Positions 18,554 through 28,221 are shown, numbered from the stretch's first letter. The stretch: DNA of 64,000 nucleotides from an uncultured Exiguobacterium sp. (GCA_913775715.1 CAJYMC010000004.1:186001-250000); one strand, 5' to 3'. The notes: generated from the letters alone by a model not told the origin. Numbers and translations: made by a program.

Positions 18554-19777
18554 ATGTCTACCACTAAAAAAGGCTATTTCATGATGATCGTCCTCTGGTT
18601 CGCCTATGCGACCTTCGCCATGAACTGGGTTGCGGGTTCGTCGTTGACGCCACAAATCACGGCGCATTTCTTCGGCAATCAAACCGTTGACCCCCTCATC
18701 TCACAACTCGTCAACTATTCGATCACGACGGCGCGTGTCTTCGCCAACATTCTTGCCGCGCTCATCTTGATGAAGCTCGGTCCGAAAAAAGCACCGTTAC
18801 TCGCACTGTTGTTCCTGATGATGTCGATCGTCGCCATCTACCTGCCGAACTACTGGGCGTATACGGTCGCTCGCATGGTCATGGGACTCGGTGGTTCGAT
18901 GGTCATCGTCTACATGAACCCGGTCGTAACACGTTACGTCCAAGACCCGGCTGAAAAATTACGGATCAACGCCTTCAACACTGTTTCCTATAACGTCGGT
19001 GCATTCGTTGTGTCACTCTTGTTCACCTTGTTCGCCGATCAATTCGTCAGTGACTGGAAACTGACGTTGACGATCTTCGCGAGTCTGACAGCGATCCTCT
19101 TCTTCGCATGGTGGATCGGTAGTGAATCGTTCGAGTTGAACGATGCTACGGACGCGGACGAAACGCCTTACGGTTACGGAGATGCTGTCCGCGACCCATT
19201 CCTCTGGAAATATGCGGTTGCTTTCGGCGGTTTCTTAACGCTCTATATCTTATCGCTCGTTGGCTTGAAACCTGTATTCGATACGTACACGCAGTTGAAC
19301 GGTTCGCTCGTCAACCTGTTGGTCTCAGGTGCTGGTATCGTCGGTACGTTCGTCGGTCTACGGATCGGTAACAAAGGAACACCTCGTAAACCGACTCTGT
19401 TGATCAGCGGAACGGTCATGATCGCGAGTTTCCTTGTCACCGTCTTGTTCGGAAACATCTCGCCGCTCGTTTCGTATGTCTTTGCGTTCATTTCCGGATT
19501 TGCGATGTACATCCAGTATCCGATTTTCATGAACTTAGCACACGAACGAAAAGGGATGACACCGCAAAAGATCACTGTCTTGTTTGGTCTATTCTGGGCG
19601 ATCGCTTATGCGACGCAGACGATCTTTACGATCATTTGGAGTTACGCACTCGGACATGCGGGATATACGGTCTCGATGATCGTCTTCTTCCTCTGCTGTT
19701 CCGTGTATCTGTTCTTCACGTTCTTCTTACCAGAAACAAAACCAAAACGGATGAATGCACTTCGAAAATCTGCCTAA
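18554..19777 (+). CDS. major facilitator superfamily transporter
   Basis: 407 residues with about 12 membrane helices. The characteristic MFS elements are ARVFANILAALILMKLGPKK between helices 2 and 3 and a long central loop (FELNDATDADETPYG). The start is the ATG at 18554, with AGAAGGGA upstream; the frame extends to 18521. The substrate cannot be read from sequence. It is monocistronic, with a terminator immediately downstream. Confidence 0.85.
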   Translation: MSTTKKGYFMMIVLWFAYATFAMNWVAGSSLTPQITAHFFGNQTVDPLISQLVNYSITTARVFANILAALILMKLGPKKAPLLALLFLMMSIVAIYLPNYWAYTVARMVMGLGGSMVIVYMNPVVTRYVQDPAEKLRINAFNTVSYNVGAFVVSLLFTLFADQFVSDWKLTLTIFASLTAILFFAWWIGSESFELNDATDADETPYGYGDAVRDPFLWKYAVAFGGFLTLYILSLVGLKPVFDTYTQLNGSLVNLLVSGAGIVGTFVGLRIGNKGTPRKPTLLISGTVMIASFLVTVLFGNISPLVSYVFAFISGFAMYIQYPIFMNLAHERKGMTPQKITVLFGLFWAIAYATQTIFTIIWSYALGHAGYTVSMIVFFLCCSVYLFFTFFLPETKPKRMNALRKSA

Positions 19778-19781
19778 TCCA

Positions 19782-19820
19782 CCAATAAGCCCTTCCGGAT
19801 CATCGGAAGGGCTTATTTTT
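19782..19820. terminator. bidirectional terminator
   Basis: AATAAGCCCTTCCG and CGGAAGGGCTTATT form a perfect 14-bp stem with a 6-base loop and a T tract, between convergent genes. Confidence 0.93.
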
Positions 19821-20340
19821 ATGCTTCGTTATGCGCGCCGTAACTATGGCGAAGGGCAAACAACAGTCGAATCAACGATTCATGGTAGCCGATGAACCAT
19901 CCTTCTTCGATCCCGTTGACGATGGCTTCTTCTGTCATCCAAGCGACGCGTTGGACTTCTTCTTCCTGCAGCGTCAGCGTCGTCAAATCCACTTCCTGCT
20001 CGACGAGATAATAATCATCAAAACCGATTTCAAACGGAATCGTCAGATGGGGACGGATGCCTGTGAAATCGATATCGAGTCCAAGCTCTTCCGACAGTTC
20101 CCGTTGTGCTGCCATCTGACTCGTATCCCCGCTGATTGCACTGCCTCCGACCGTCAGATCCCACATGTTCGGCCAACCAGATTTAAACGGTTGCCGTTGT
20201 TGGACGAGCATCTCTCCTTTGGCGTTAAAGACACAGACGTGAATCGTCATGTGATAATCGCCAGCTGTATGTGGCGTTCCCCGTGTCCAGAGTCGTCCTG
20301 TTTTCTTGCGATCTGCTGTATATACGTCCCACTGTTCCAT
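19819..20340 (-). CDS. NUDIX hydrolase
   Basis: 173 residues. The Nudix segment reads GGSAISGDTSQMAAQRELSE and continues EELGL, keeping REx-EExG; the usual first glutamate is replaced by Asp. The flanking regions (VYTADRKKTGR near the N-terminus, GWPNMWDLTVGG) resemble the isopentenyl-diphosphate isomerase-like/YfcD subgroup. It cleaves a nucleoside diphosphate-X type compound; the substrate is unknown. It lies 18 bases downstream of the LURP-one gene and is probably co-transcribed. Confidence 0.88.
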   Translation of the reverse strand: MEQWDVYTADRKKTGRLWTRGTPHTAGDYHMTIHVCVFNAKGEMLVQQRQPFKSGWPNMWDLTVGGSAISGDTSQMAAQRELSEELGLDIDFTGIRPHLTIPFEIGFDDYYLVEQEVDLTTLTLQEEEVQRVAWMTEEAIVNGIEEGWFIGYHESLIRLLFALRHSYGAHNEA

Positions 20341-20358
20341 CCTAAATCATTCCCCTTT

Positions 20359-20853
20359 TTAATCAATGAAAGATGTAGAGTTCGAACTTTCCTCCGCCTT
20401 GACGCAATCAATTGCGACGACGAGGGCGATCAACAATTCTTCCATCGCTTCATCTTCGACTTCAATAATGTACTGATCAGTCCAAGAGATCCATTTCTTC
20501 TGCACGCGACCTATCCGTTGCCCTTGTTGTAAGACCTCAAAATCAACATCCCACCAGTCGCCCGTCACTTCGAATTGATCCGAGTTGATCGTATAGCGGT
20601 CCTTGAAGAACGTGAACTCTTTAATGATTTCAAACGATTGCCCTGCTGCTTCGACATAAAAGACCGGTCGGAAACTGAACGTCTTCTTCGTGATTTCCGC
20701 GACTTCCTCTCCATCTCGGTTCGTCACGCTGAATGACTTCGGAAGTTTCATAAAACTGCCCTCGATGTGATAGGCGTCGTGCCCCGCCTCGTCTTGAATC
20801 GAGAATCGTCCACGTAAACTGAACGCTTTTTCTTTCATATAGAGTGTATGCAT
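20359..20853 (-). CDS. LURP-one-related family protein (YxjI type)
   Basis: 164 residues. The tubby-like beta-barrel fold is suggested by alternating strands such as YMKEKAFSLRGRFSIQDE, GSFMKLPKSFSV, and KEFTFFKDRYTI, which are the LURP-one/YxjI signature. Bacterial members are cytoplasmic or membrane-associated with no established activity. GGAGGAG precedes the ATG. First of a two-gene unit with the NUDIX gene, divergent from the YerD-like gene. Confidence 0.85.
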   Translation of the reverse strand: MHTLYMKEKAFSLRGRFSIQDEAGHDAYHIEGSFMKLPKSFSVTNRDGEEVAEITKKTFSFRPVFYVEAAGQSFEIIKEFTFFKDRYTINSDQFEVTGDWWDVDFEVLQQGQRIGRVQKKWISWTDQYIIEVEDEAMEELLIALVVAIDCVKAEESSNSTSFID

Positions 20854-20937
20854 ACCGGTCTCCTCCTTTAGTGTATAGTCTCATTTACGCTAACATCGAT
20901 GGAAAAGATTCAATATCTGGAAATTCTCGTTTGTTTC

Positions 20938-20965
20938 TTGACTTTCAGTGGTATCAATTTACATA
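20938..20965 (+). promoter_or_regulatory. promoter of the YerD-like gene
   Basis: TTGACT (20938-20943) and TACATA (20960-20965) are separated by 16 bases, about 30 bases before the start codon. Confidence 0.65.
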
Positions 20966-20995
20966 CCACGACTCTACGGGAAAGAAGGAATTTTG

Positions 20996-22603
20996 ATGTC
21001 TATCGATACGATTGTTCTCTTCATTTTACTCGCCATCGCCCTGTTGATCATCCTTGTCCCACCGCTTCTCTTTTGGCACGTCTGGCGCGCCGATCGTCGC
21101 CAGCAAGAACACGCGGTCCTGCGTAACTTCCCTGTCCTCGGAAAGATGCGTTACATCCTCGAAAACATGGGACCGGAACTCCGCCAATACTTATTTCTCA
21201 ACAATAACGAAGGGAAACCCTTCTCCCGTAATGAATACAAGACAGCTGTCCTTTCCGGCAAATACCAAAGTCGGATTCTCGGTTTTGGATCGGAACGTGA
21301 TTTTGAAGAAGCTGGTTTTTATGTACAAAACGCCCTCTTTCCGACGAATCGTCAGGAATTACGAATCGATCAATCCGAACGTGTGGATACGCATATCTAT
21401 CAGATTGACCGCGATGAACTATTTACACGTAAAGAACATCTCGTTGAGAAGCAAATTTCACCGTATCTCTTGAAAATGGAGGATGCACCGGTCATTGGCG
21501 CGACGACGTGTCGACACCCTTATCAAATCCAAGGATTGATCGGGCAATCGGCGATGAGTTTTGGCGCACTCGGTGACCGGGCGATCACTGCGCTCTCGAT
21601 CGGACTAGGTCGCGCTAAAGGGAGCTGGATGAATACCGGGGAAGGCGGGCTATCCGATTTTCATCTAAAAGGTGACGTCGACATCATCTGTCAGATTGGT
21701 CCCGGTCTGTTCGGTGTCCGAACGGAAGACGGTGACTTTTCGTTCGATGAGTTCCAGAAAAAAAGTGAGTTACCGCAAGTCAAAGCTTTCGAACTCAAGC
21801 TCGCACAAGGAGCTAAGACACGCGGTGGTCATCTCGAAGGATCAAAGGTCACAGAAGAGATTGCCGCTGTCCGGAAGGTCAAAGTCGGTGTCGGCATCGA
21901 TAGTCCGAACCGGTTCAACGAATTCACGACACCAGAGACGATGCTCGACTGGGTCGAACGTCTACGTGAGATTGGCGGAAAACCGGTCGGAATCAAAGTC
22001 GTCGTCGGTAATCTTGAAGACATGCGTCAGTTGATTGATTATATGAAAGAATCCGGACGTCATCCGGACTTTATGACGGTCGACGGAGGTGAAGGAGGGA
22101 CCGGTGCGACGTTCCAAGAACTCGCGGATGCTGCCGGTCTACCACTCTTTTCCGCCTTACCGTTCGTCCATCAACTCCTGACGGAAGCCGGTTTACGCGA
22201 CAAGGTCAAAGTGTTTGCGTCTGGTAAGCTGATCAGTGCCGATAAGATTGCGATCGCTCTCGCCCTCGGTGCCGACTTCGTCAATATCGCACGTGGTCTG
22301 ATGTTTAATGTCGGCTGTATCCAAGCGCAAGTCTGTCACACGAATCACTGTCCGGTCGGTGTCGCGACGACCGACCCGAAGCTGCAAAAAGCGCTGATTG
22401 TCGACGAAAAAAGTTTCCGCGTGACGAACTACATCATTTCGTTACGCGAAGGTCTTTATAACCTGACGGCGGCAGCAGGACTTGTCTCACCAACGGAACT
22501 TCGACCCGAACACGTTATCTATAAGGACGAAGCCGGACACCTGATTCCGGGACCGGACTGGATGGCACGGCATATGATGGATCGCTCTCTTTCCTCACGG
22601 TAA
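20996..22603 (+). CDS. FMN-binding glutamate synthase family protein (YerD-like)
   Basis: 535 residues. An N-terminal membrane segment (about residues 7-27) is followed by a domain related to the FMN/Fe-S part of the glutamate synthase large subunit: GEGGLSDFHLKGD, VDGGEGGTGATFQEL, and the cysteines of QAQVCHTNHCPVGVAT that bind a cluster in the family. It lacks the glutamine amidotransferase domain, so it is not a complete GltA; the physiological reaction of YerD-type proteins is not established. The start is the ATG at 20996, after GAAAGAAGGA. Confidence 0.88.
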   Translation: MSIDTIVLFILLAIALLIILVPPLLFWHVWRADRRQQEHAVLRNFPVLGKMRYILENMGPELRQYLFLNNNEGKPFSRNEYKTAVLSGKYQSRILGFGSERDFEEAGFYVQNALFPTNRQELRIDQSERVDTHIYQIDRDELFTRKEHLVEKQISPYLLKMEDAPVIGATTCRHPYQIQGLIGQSAMSFGALGDRAITALSIGLGRAKGSWMNTGEGGLSDFHLKGDVDIICQIGPGLFGVRTEDGDFSFDEFQKKSELPQVKAFELKLAQGAKTRGGHLEGSKVTEEIAAVRKVKVGVGIDSPNRFNEFTTPETMLDWVERLREIGGKPVGIKVVVGNLEDMRQLIDYMKESGRHPDFMTVDGGEGGTGATFQELADAAGLPLFSALPFVHQLLTEAGLRDKVKVFASGKLISADKIAIALALGADFVNIARGLMFNVGCIQAQVCHTNHCPVGVATTDPKLQKALIVDEKSFRVTNYIISLREGLYNLTAAAGLVSPTELRPEHVIYKDEAGHLIPGPDWMARHMMDRSLSSR

Positions 22604-22617
22604 CGAATAGCACTCAC

Positions 22618-22646
22618 TTGCACTTTTTAGCTAGAGCGCTTAAAGT
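22618..22646 (+). promoter_or_regulatory. promoter of dus
   Basis: TTGCAC and TAAAGT are separated by 17 bases. CACTTT and AAAGTG also form a 6-base inverted repeat across this stretch. Confidence 0.6.
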
Positions 22647-22710
22647 GTATAGTTGATGAAATTCTTTAACCACACATGTGCATTACCTTAAGGAAAGGGT
22701 TTAATATACT

Positions 22711-23706
22711 ATGAAAAAGAACTTTTGGCAGGACTTACCACGACCATTTTTCGTCTTAGCACCGATGGAAGACGTCACCGACGTCGTCTTCCGCCACGTC
22801 GTCGCAAAAGCGGCGCGTCCGGACGTCTTCTTCACGGAATTCACGAATACAGAAAGCTATTGTCATCCGAAAGGCAAACAGAGCGTCCGCGGACGTCTCG
22901 AGTTCACGGAGGATGAACAACCAATGGTTGCTCACATTTGGGGCGACAAACCGGAATATTTCCGCGAAATGAGTATCGGCATGGCAGAGATGGGCTTTAG
23001 CGGGATCGACATCAACATGGGCTGTCCCGTCCATAACGTCGCCGTGAACGGAAAAGGCTCCGGTTTGATCAATCGTCCGGAAGTCGCAGCTGAACTGATC
23101 CAAGCTGCAAAAGCAGGCGGTCTCCCAGTCAGCGTCAAAACGCGTCTCGGCTATACGAAGGTCGAAGAGTGGCACGATTGGTTGCGCCACATCCTCGAGC
23201 AAGATATCGCGAACCTCTCGATTCACCTCCGGACACGTAAAGAGATGAGCGCCGTTCCAGCGCACTTCGAATTGATTCCGGAAATCAAGAAGTTACGCGA
23301 TGAAATCGCACCACAGACGTTACTGACGATCAATGGGGATATCAACGATCGCCAACACGGTCTTGAACTCGTCGAGAAATACGGTGTCGACGGTGTTATG
23401 ATCGGTCGCGGGATCTTCCACAATCCGTTTGCGTTCGAAGTCGAGAAAAAAGAACATTCGAGCCAAGAACTCCTCGATTTATTACGTCTGCAGCTTGATC
23501 TGCACGATCATTACTCAACTCAATTCGAGCCACGTCTCTTCAAGCCATTACGCCGGTTCTTCAAGATTTACGTCCGCGGATTCCGCGGTGCGAGTGAACT
23601 GCGGGTCAAATTGATGGAGACGAACTCAACGGACGAAGTGCGTGCCTTACTCGACGCCTTCGTTGAAGAAGAAGGGATTCACGAGGTCAACTCGTTTTCA
23701 ATCTAA
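22711..23706 (+). CDS. dus: tRNA-dihydrouridine synthase
   Basis: 331 residues. This FMN enzyme reduces uridines in the tRNA D-loop. Motifs in order: [13 protein letters not shown] (FMN/TIM-barrel entry), [17 protein letters not shown] with the catalytic cysteine, VSVKTRLGY with the conserved Lys/Arg, and [13 protein letters not shown] (phosphate site). It is a DusC-like paralogue by sequence feel; which uridine it modifies is not clear. It carries its own promoter and terminator. Confidence 0.92.
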   Translation: MKKNFWQDLPRPFFVLAPMEDVTDVVFRHVVAKAARPDVFFTEFTNTESYCHPKGKQSVRGRLEFTEDEQPMVAHIWGDKPEYFREMSIGMAEMGFSGIDINMGCPVHNVAVNGKGSGLINRPEVAAELIQAAKAGGLPVSVKTRLGYTKVEEWHDWLRHILEQDIANLSIHLRTRKEMSAVPAHFELIPEIKKLRDEIAPQTLLTINGDINDRQHGLELVEKYGVDGVMIGRGIFHNPFAFEVEKKEHSSQELLDLLRLQLDLHDHYSTQFEPRLFKPLRRFFKIYVRGFRGASELRVKLMETNSTDEVRALLDAFVEEEGIHEVNSFSI

Positions 23707-23712
23707 CCGCAA

Positions 23713-23748
23713 AGCACGCCTCCTCGTCTTGAGGAAGCGTGCTTTTTC
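23713..23748. terminator. terminator between dus and the SF0329-family gene
   Basis: AAGCACGC/GCGTGCTT plus CTCCTC/GAGG form a stem with one bulge, followed by TTTTTCG. It is shared by convergent genes. Confidence 0.82.
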
Positions 23749-23751
23749 GTG

Positions 23752-24264
23752 TCACCAGCGTTCGACGGTTTGCCGCGTATCCGCACACCATTGTTCAAAT
23801 TCAGACTGATGCGTCAGCGACAAGAAACGTCGTTTCCCGAGTCGCCGATCGAGACGTGCGATGCCGCGGATGAAAGGATGTGAATGAACGAGCGCTTGTT
23901 CAAACGCAAGGTTAGGGTACTGCAACAAGTCCTGTTGCATCTCGTAGTTCTCCATGTACCCGTCCTGTTTGACCTGTCGTTCGATCTCAGCCGATAACGC
24001 ATGCGACTGCTTTAACCAGTCAGACTGCCATAGCAATCCGGCTGGTTTTTCCGGTAACTGTGCAGCTTGTAATGCGTAGCGCCGATCGACTTCCCGTTCG
24101 AAGTGAAAGTCGTCTGCTCCGAGAATCTCTTCTCCGTCAAACGTCATCCAGACTCGGCTGGGGTTATCTTGAATCCGGTAGACAGCTGCATGAAATGCAA
24201 TCCGTCCCTGTAACGACGGGGCGAGAAGTTGCTCGACCCGTTTTTTGATGATGGAAAACTGCAC
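23752..24264 (-). CDS. SF0329-like protein of unknown function
   Basis: 170 residues from a GTG preceded by AAAGGAC. The opening (IIKKRVEQLLAPSLQGRIAFH) and the tail HPFIRGIARLDRRLGKRRF agree with my memory of the SF0329 family, which has no known activity. It is hydrophilic with no signal or membrane segment. It begins 31 bases after the GH3 gene on the same strand and may be transcribed with it. Confidence 0.65.
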   Translation of the reverse strand: MQFSIIKKRVEQLLAPSLQGRIAFHAAVYRIQDNPSRVWMTFDGEEILGADDFHFEREVDRRYALQAAQLPEKPAGLLWQSDWLKQSHALSAEIERQVKQDGYMENYEMQQDLLQYPNLAFEQALVHSHPFIRGIARLDRRLGKRRFLSLTHQSEFEQWCADTRQTVERW

Positions 24265-24295
24265 GCAATCCGTCCTTTCCGTCCGGCTAATATGA

Positions 24296-27055
24296 TTAGC
24301 CGTTCTTCATATGAAACGATTCCGCAAGCGTAAACGTCAACTCTTTTAACTCCAGACCACCGAGTGCAAAGTAGAGTTTCAGATAGTTGTGTGGGTTGAA
24401 GACGAAGACGTCCTTCGTCTGACTGACCCACTCACCGTTCGTTCCGTTGAAGGTGAAGGTCGCGACCGGCATGTTGTTCGCAAACAACGTCACTGGCATC
24501 TGCGCCAGTTCACCGGCGTTCGAACGTGCCGTCAACGTGACCTGATACATCCCTGTCTCTTCTGCTGTGACAGCGAAGACGTGACTGCTGCCTGTCGTCG
24601 TCACGACGTCCGTTAATGGGAAGGCATCCCCACTGATGAGGCGTTGGTGCGAGACCGCTTGATCTTCGAGCGTCTCTTCTTCGACCGGTGCCCCGAGGAC
24701 ATCAATCGATGTCGCTGTTCCCATCACGCGATCCATGACCGGTGATCGGAGTAAGAACTGACAGATGTTCGCGGCACTGCGCAGTAACTCGGAACGTCGA
24801 AGTGTTCCGTCAGCGAGAGCCGTCAACGTATCATCCTCGAACGGATTCGTTCCTGGTTCGCCAACGACCATGTAGAGATCGTTTTGCGAACGGACCATCG
24901 TCGCCGTTTGCTGACGGTTTGCTTCCAAACCTTCGGCGTTGATTTTCGCCCACCAGTCGGTCATAACGATTCCGTCAAAGCCCCACTCATCGCGCAAGAT
25001 GCGTGTGTTCTGATCGTACAAGCCAGCAGTCCAGATCCCATTGACGGCACCATACGTCGTCATGATCGAGTAGGCTTTCCCGTCCTTGACTGCCATCTCG
25101 AACCCTTTCAGGTATAACTCACGTAACGCCCGTTCTGATACGATCGAATCCAGATCGTGCCGGTGGAATTCTTGGTTGTTGGCACTGAAGTGTTTCAACG
25201 TTCCCGTCACACCAACCCGGTGCATCCCGTCGAGCTGTGCCACAGCCATTTTTCCAGTCAGATACGAATCCTCCGAGAAATACTCGAAGTTCCGTCCATT
25301 GAGTGGATGGCGGTGAAGGTTCATCCCGGGTCCAAGCAACGTATCAATCTCGTTCTTCCGTAACTCAAGACCGGTCATCTCAAATAGATCGGCAATCAAT
25401 GTTGTGTTGAACGTCGAGGCAAGCAACGTTCCGTTCGGTAACGAGAATGCTTTCGTCCCGATGTCCATCCGGATTCCGGACGGACCATCTGCGCAACAGC
25501 CTGCTGGAATACCGAGTGCTTCGAGTTCTGTCGTCACGCCACCGAAGGCGCCCGCCGTTCCCGGTGTGACTCGCGGTGAGTTCATCCCTTCGCCCCGGAC
25601 GATCGCCGCGAGATCCGCATCCGTCAATTGATCGAGGAACGTCTCAAGCGTGACACGCTCTTCTTTGACGTCGCGTAACTTCCAACCGGCATCTTCCGTC
25701 TGCGTCCGTTCAACGGGACGCTCCTGTTGACGAGGTTGTTCTGGATCGATCGTCCGCAGTGGTGTCGCTTCATACGTTACCGTATATCCCGTTTCGGTCG
25801 CTTGCGGTTTGATGCGTTCAAACGCCGTCACCGGTGCCATGTTCTCCGTTAAGACGTCCTTGACATCAAGCGTCTCGACGGAATGGCTTGCGACTGGAAC
25901 CGCCGACCGGACGTCCGTTCCGAGATAGAGCTGATACGTGCCAGGTTCTATGACATAAGACGATTTATGCCCGGTGACGCCACTATCGTCATAACTCGCA
26001 AATGAGGCGAACGGTACGACGAGTGTGAGAGATTCTTGCTCACCTGGTGCGAGTTCTTCTGTCTTTCCGAACGTAACAAGTTGACGCGTCGGGTTCCCGA
26101 GTTGTCCCTGTGGTTTCTCGAGGTATCCTTGTACGACTTCCTTCCCACTCGTCTGCCCGGTATTCGTCACCGTCGCTGTAACAGTCCAAGCATCAGCTGA
26201 CGTCGTCACGTCTGTCGTAAGGTCAAACGACGTATACGATAATCCATAACCGAACGGATACAAGACCGCTTCCGGTGCGAACGTCTCGAAGTAACGGTAC
26301 CCGACATAGATGTCTTCTTGATACAACGCGCGATCAGCATGACCGAAGTGTGGTGTTGACGGATAATCATCGAGTGAACGGACGATCGTATCTGGTAATT
26401 TTCCGGACGGCGAGACGCGGCCGAGCAAAAGATCACTCAGTCCAGTTCCGCCTTCCATCCCTCCTTGCCACGCGTAAAGGACAGCACTTGGTGTCGTCTC
26501 TTCGACCCAGCGCATATCGATGATGTTCCCGACGTTCAAGACGACGACAGTTTGTTTGAAGTGTGTCGTCACGAGACGGAGCATCTCCTGTTCCGTCTCC
26601 GTTAAAAAATAACTCCCTGGATCCGCTGTATTGTCGCGGTCTTCCCCAGCCGTACGACCAATCATGATCAAGGCAACATCGGAGTCAAGCGCTGCTTGCT
26701 GAACGAGTGTCGCGTCAAGCGGCATCTCTTCTTGCGACCACGGCTCGGCTGCCCAACCTTCGCCTTGGTCAAACGGATGGTCTTCAAGCCAGTTCTCGTA
26801 TGCCTTGAGGACGTCTGCGTTCAGCGTTACGTCTTCGCGCAGCATGTCGAGCGGACTGACGACGTTCGTGACGTTGACCATCCCGCCTGATCCTGTTCCA
26901 CTTTTATAGTAGTTGAACTGATTACGTCCGAAGACAGCGACCGTCGATGCGGGTTGCAACGGGAGCACACCATCATTTTGTAAGAGGACCGCCCCTTCCG
27001 CGACGGTTTGTCGTGCGAGTTTTGTATAGGCTTGCCAATCGAGCGTGTATGTCAT
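24296..27055 (-). CDS. glycoside hydrolase family 3 with swapped domain order (beta-glucosidase-like)
   Basis: 919 residues, no signal peptide, so probably cytoplasmic. The usual C-terminal alpha/beta sandwich and fibronectin-III part come first (residues about 12-390: AEGAVLLQNDGVLPL, PFGYGLSYTSFD, VTATVTNTGQTSGKEVVQGY). The catalytic barrel comes second (about 460-760: LKHFSANNQE and GFDGIVMTDWWA with the nucleophile Asp700). The last 100 residues are beta-rich and resemble a carbohydrate-binding module. This order is known for Ruminococcus/Butyrivibrio-type GH3 beta-glucosidases. AAAGGTGG precedes the ATG; it follows the esterase by 16 bases in one operon. Confidence 0.92.
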   Translation of the reverse strand: MTYTLDWQAYTKLARQTVAEGAVLLQNDGVLPLQPASTVAVFGRNQFNYYKSGTGSGGMVNVTNVVSPLDMLREDVTLNADVLKAYENWLEDHPFDQGEGWAAEPWSQEEMPLDATLVQQAALDSDVALIMIGRTAGEDRDNTADPGSYFLTETEQEMLRLVTTHFKQTVVVLNVGNIIDMRWVEETTPSAVLYAWQGGMEGGTGLSDLLLGRVSPSGKLPDTIVRSLDDYPSTPHFGHADRALYQEDIYVGYRYFETFAPEAVLYPFGYGLSYTSFDLTTDVTTSADAWTVTATVTNTGQTSGKEVVQGYLEKPQGQLGNPTRQLVTFGKTEELAPGEQESLTLVVPFASFASYDDSGVTGHKSSYVIEPGTYQLYLGTDVRSAVPVASHSVETLDVKDVLTENMAPVTAFERIKPQATETGYTVTYEATPLRTIDPEQPRQQERPVERTQTEDAGWKLRDVKEERVTLETFLDQLTDADLAAIVRGEGMNSPRVTPGTAGAFGGVTTELEALGIPAGCCADGPSGIRMDIGTKAFSLPNGTLLASTFNTTLIADLFEMTGLELRKNEIDTLLGPGMNLHRHPLNGRNFEYFSEDSYLTGKMAVAQLDGMHRVGVTGTLKHFSANNQEFHRHDLDSIVSERALRELYLKGFEMAVKDGKAYSIMTTYGAVNGIWTAGLYDQNTRILRDEWGFDGIVMTDWWAKINAEGLEANRQQTATMVRSQNDLYMVVGEPGTNPFEDDTLTALADGTLRRSELLRSAANICQFLLRSPVMDRVMGTATSIDVLGAPVEEETLEDQAVSHQRLISGDAFPLTDVVTTTGSSHVFAVTAEETGMYQVTLTARSNAGELAQMPVTLFANNMPVATFTFNGTNGEWVSQTKDVFVFNPHNYLKLYFALGGLELKELTFTLAESFHMKNG

Positions 27056-27071
27056 GCGTCATCCACCTTTG

Positions 27072-28151
27072 TTAGTTAGTTTGAGAAAAAAGTCGTTTTA
27101 AGTCTTTCGCGATTTCGTCTAAGCTGTCTTCGGCTTGCGGATACAGACCGAGTTTATCAAGAAAGGCATGTTCCATCCCGCGGTACTGGAGATAACGAGT
27201 CTTGACGCCGGCGCGCGCCAGTTTTTTCGCATACGCTTCCCCTTCAAGACGTAAGTAATCAAACTCTCCTGTAATGACGAGTGCCTCTGGTAGATCATCG
27301 AGCGTCGCGAACAACGGTGAGATCCGTCGATCCTTCGAATCACTTGCTTGAACGTACCACTGCTCGAGCACACCCTCTTCATCTTGAAGCGACAAAATGA
27401 TCCGTTCGAGTAGCTCCGGTTCCGTTTGTCGGTCATACGCTTCAAGCATCCAGTCATATTCCGAATTCGGATGTTCCCCGACATTGACGACCGGATAATA
27501 CAAGACTTGATAGCGGATATACGGTGTCGGACGCTCGCGATCGAGCAAACAACAGACCGTCGCTAAGTTCCCACCGGCACTATCACCGGCGACAGCGATC
27601 GCACCTGGATCAATCCCAAGTCGATCAGCGTGTTCGACTGCCCAATCGATTGCCGCATGACAATCCTCAAGCCCTGTCGGAAACGGATGCTCGGGTGCCA
27701 ATCGGTAGCCGACCGACAAGACGGCGACGTTCCCCTTATCGGCTAATGCCTTACATGGGTTCTCGACCGTCTCGAGTGTGCCCCCGAAAAAACCACCGCC
27801 ATGGAAATAGACGACAAGCGGGAGCGGACGCGCCGCTTCCGGACGATACAGCCGTGCTTCGATCGTGGTGCCGGGTCTTGGGATCGCGAGGACGTCCGTT
27901 GAGATTTTCCGAGTCGTCACGTCTTCGTTGTCCCAACCCATGCCGGCACGCGCCAATTCAACTGGCGACGCTCCTTCTGGCATCGAGACCGATGGACGCT
28001 GCGTGAGGACGACCTCACGGACACGCGGATCGAGTGTTCCTGGAGTCGAGACGTCGGGAATTGGCTTATCGACGATTTCGAGTCCATCTTGATGGATGGA
28101 TGAACGATTTCGTAACGTTCGCAGTAAATCTTGCATCGATGCGGTAGACAA
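27072..28151 (-). CDS. alpha/beta hydrolase, hormone-sensitive-lipase-type esterase
   Basis: 359 residues. The oxyanion motif YFHGGGFFGG, the nucleophile motif VAGDSAGGNLA, and the acid and base in TGEFDYLRLEG and GMEHAFLD identify the HSL (bacterial family IV) esterases. The chosen start is the TTG at 28151 with AAAGGAAG 8 bases upstream; the frame continues to 28235 across the operator palindrome, which argues against the longer form. Being first in an operon with a glycosidase, it may remove acyl groups from a sugar substrate (inference). Confidence 0.85.
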   Translation of the reverse strand: MSTASMQDLLRTLRNRSSIHQDGLEIVDKPIPDVSTPGTLDPRVREVVLTQRPSVSMPEGASPVELARAGMGWDNEDVTTRKISTDVLAIPRPGTTIEARLYRPEAARPLPLVVYFHGGGFFGGTLETVENPCKALADKGNVAVLSVGYRLAPEHPFPTGLEDCHAAIDWAVEHADRLGIDPGAIAVAGDSAGGNLATVCCLLDRERPTPYIRYQVLYYPVVNVGEHPNSEYDWMLEAYDRQTEPELLERIILSLQDEEGVLEQWYVQASDSKDRRISPLFATLDDLPEALVITGEFDYLRLEGEAYAKKLARAGVKTRYLQYRGMEHAFLDKLGLYPQAEDSLDEIAKDLKRLFSQTN

Positions 28152-28179
28152 ATGGATCGCTTCCTTTCTTATCAAATGG

Positions 28180-28201
28180 TTATCGAAAGCGCTTTCGATA
28201 A
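28180..28201. promoter_or_regulatory. 22-base perfect palindrome, LacI-type operator
   Basis: A perfect dyad centred on GAAAGCGCTTTC with TTATC/GATAA flanks. It has the central CG step and arm layout of LacI/GalR family operators. It lies in the leader of the esterase-GH3 operon about 50 bases after the predicted transcription start, where a bound repressor would block elongation. No LacI-type regulator is encoded in this window. Confidence 0.8.
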
Positions 28202-28221
28202 CGGTTAAAAAAATTTCGAAT

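Noticed and set aside
19831..20532. 233-codon plus-strand frame across the NUDIX and LURP-one genes
   Set aside because: It crosses two well-supported minus-strand genes, has no ribosome-binding site, and its translation is rich in Cys, His and Phe like an antisense shadow.
22756..23265. Long antisense frame on the strand opposite dus, and similar ones opposite gltB-like, mnmG and gntP genes
   Set aside because: They lack ribosome-binding sites and family motifs and mirror strongly biased codons in confirmed genes.
24284..24302. Perfect inverted repeat CGGCTAAT-ATG-ATTAGCCG at the GH3 stop codon, as a terminator
   Set aside because: No T run follows on the minus strand, so it is not a convincing intrinsic terminator. 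It may be an mRNA end hairpin.
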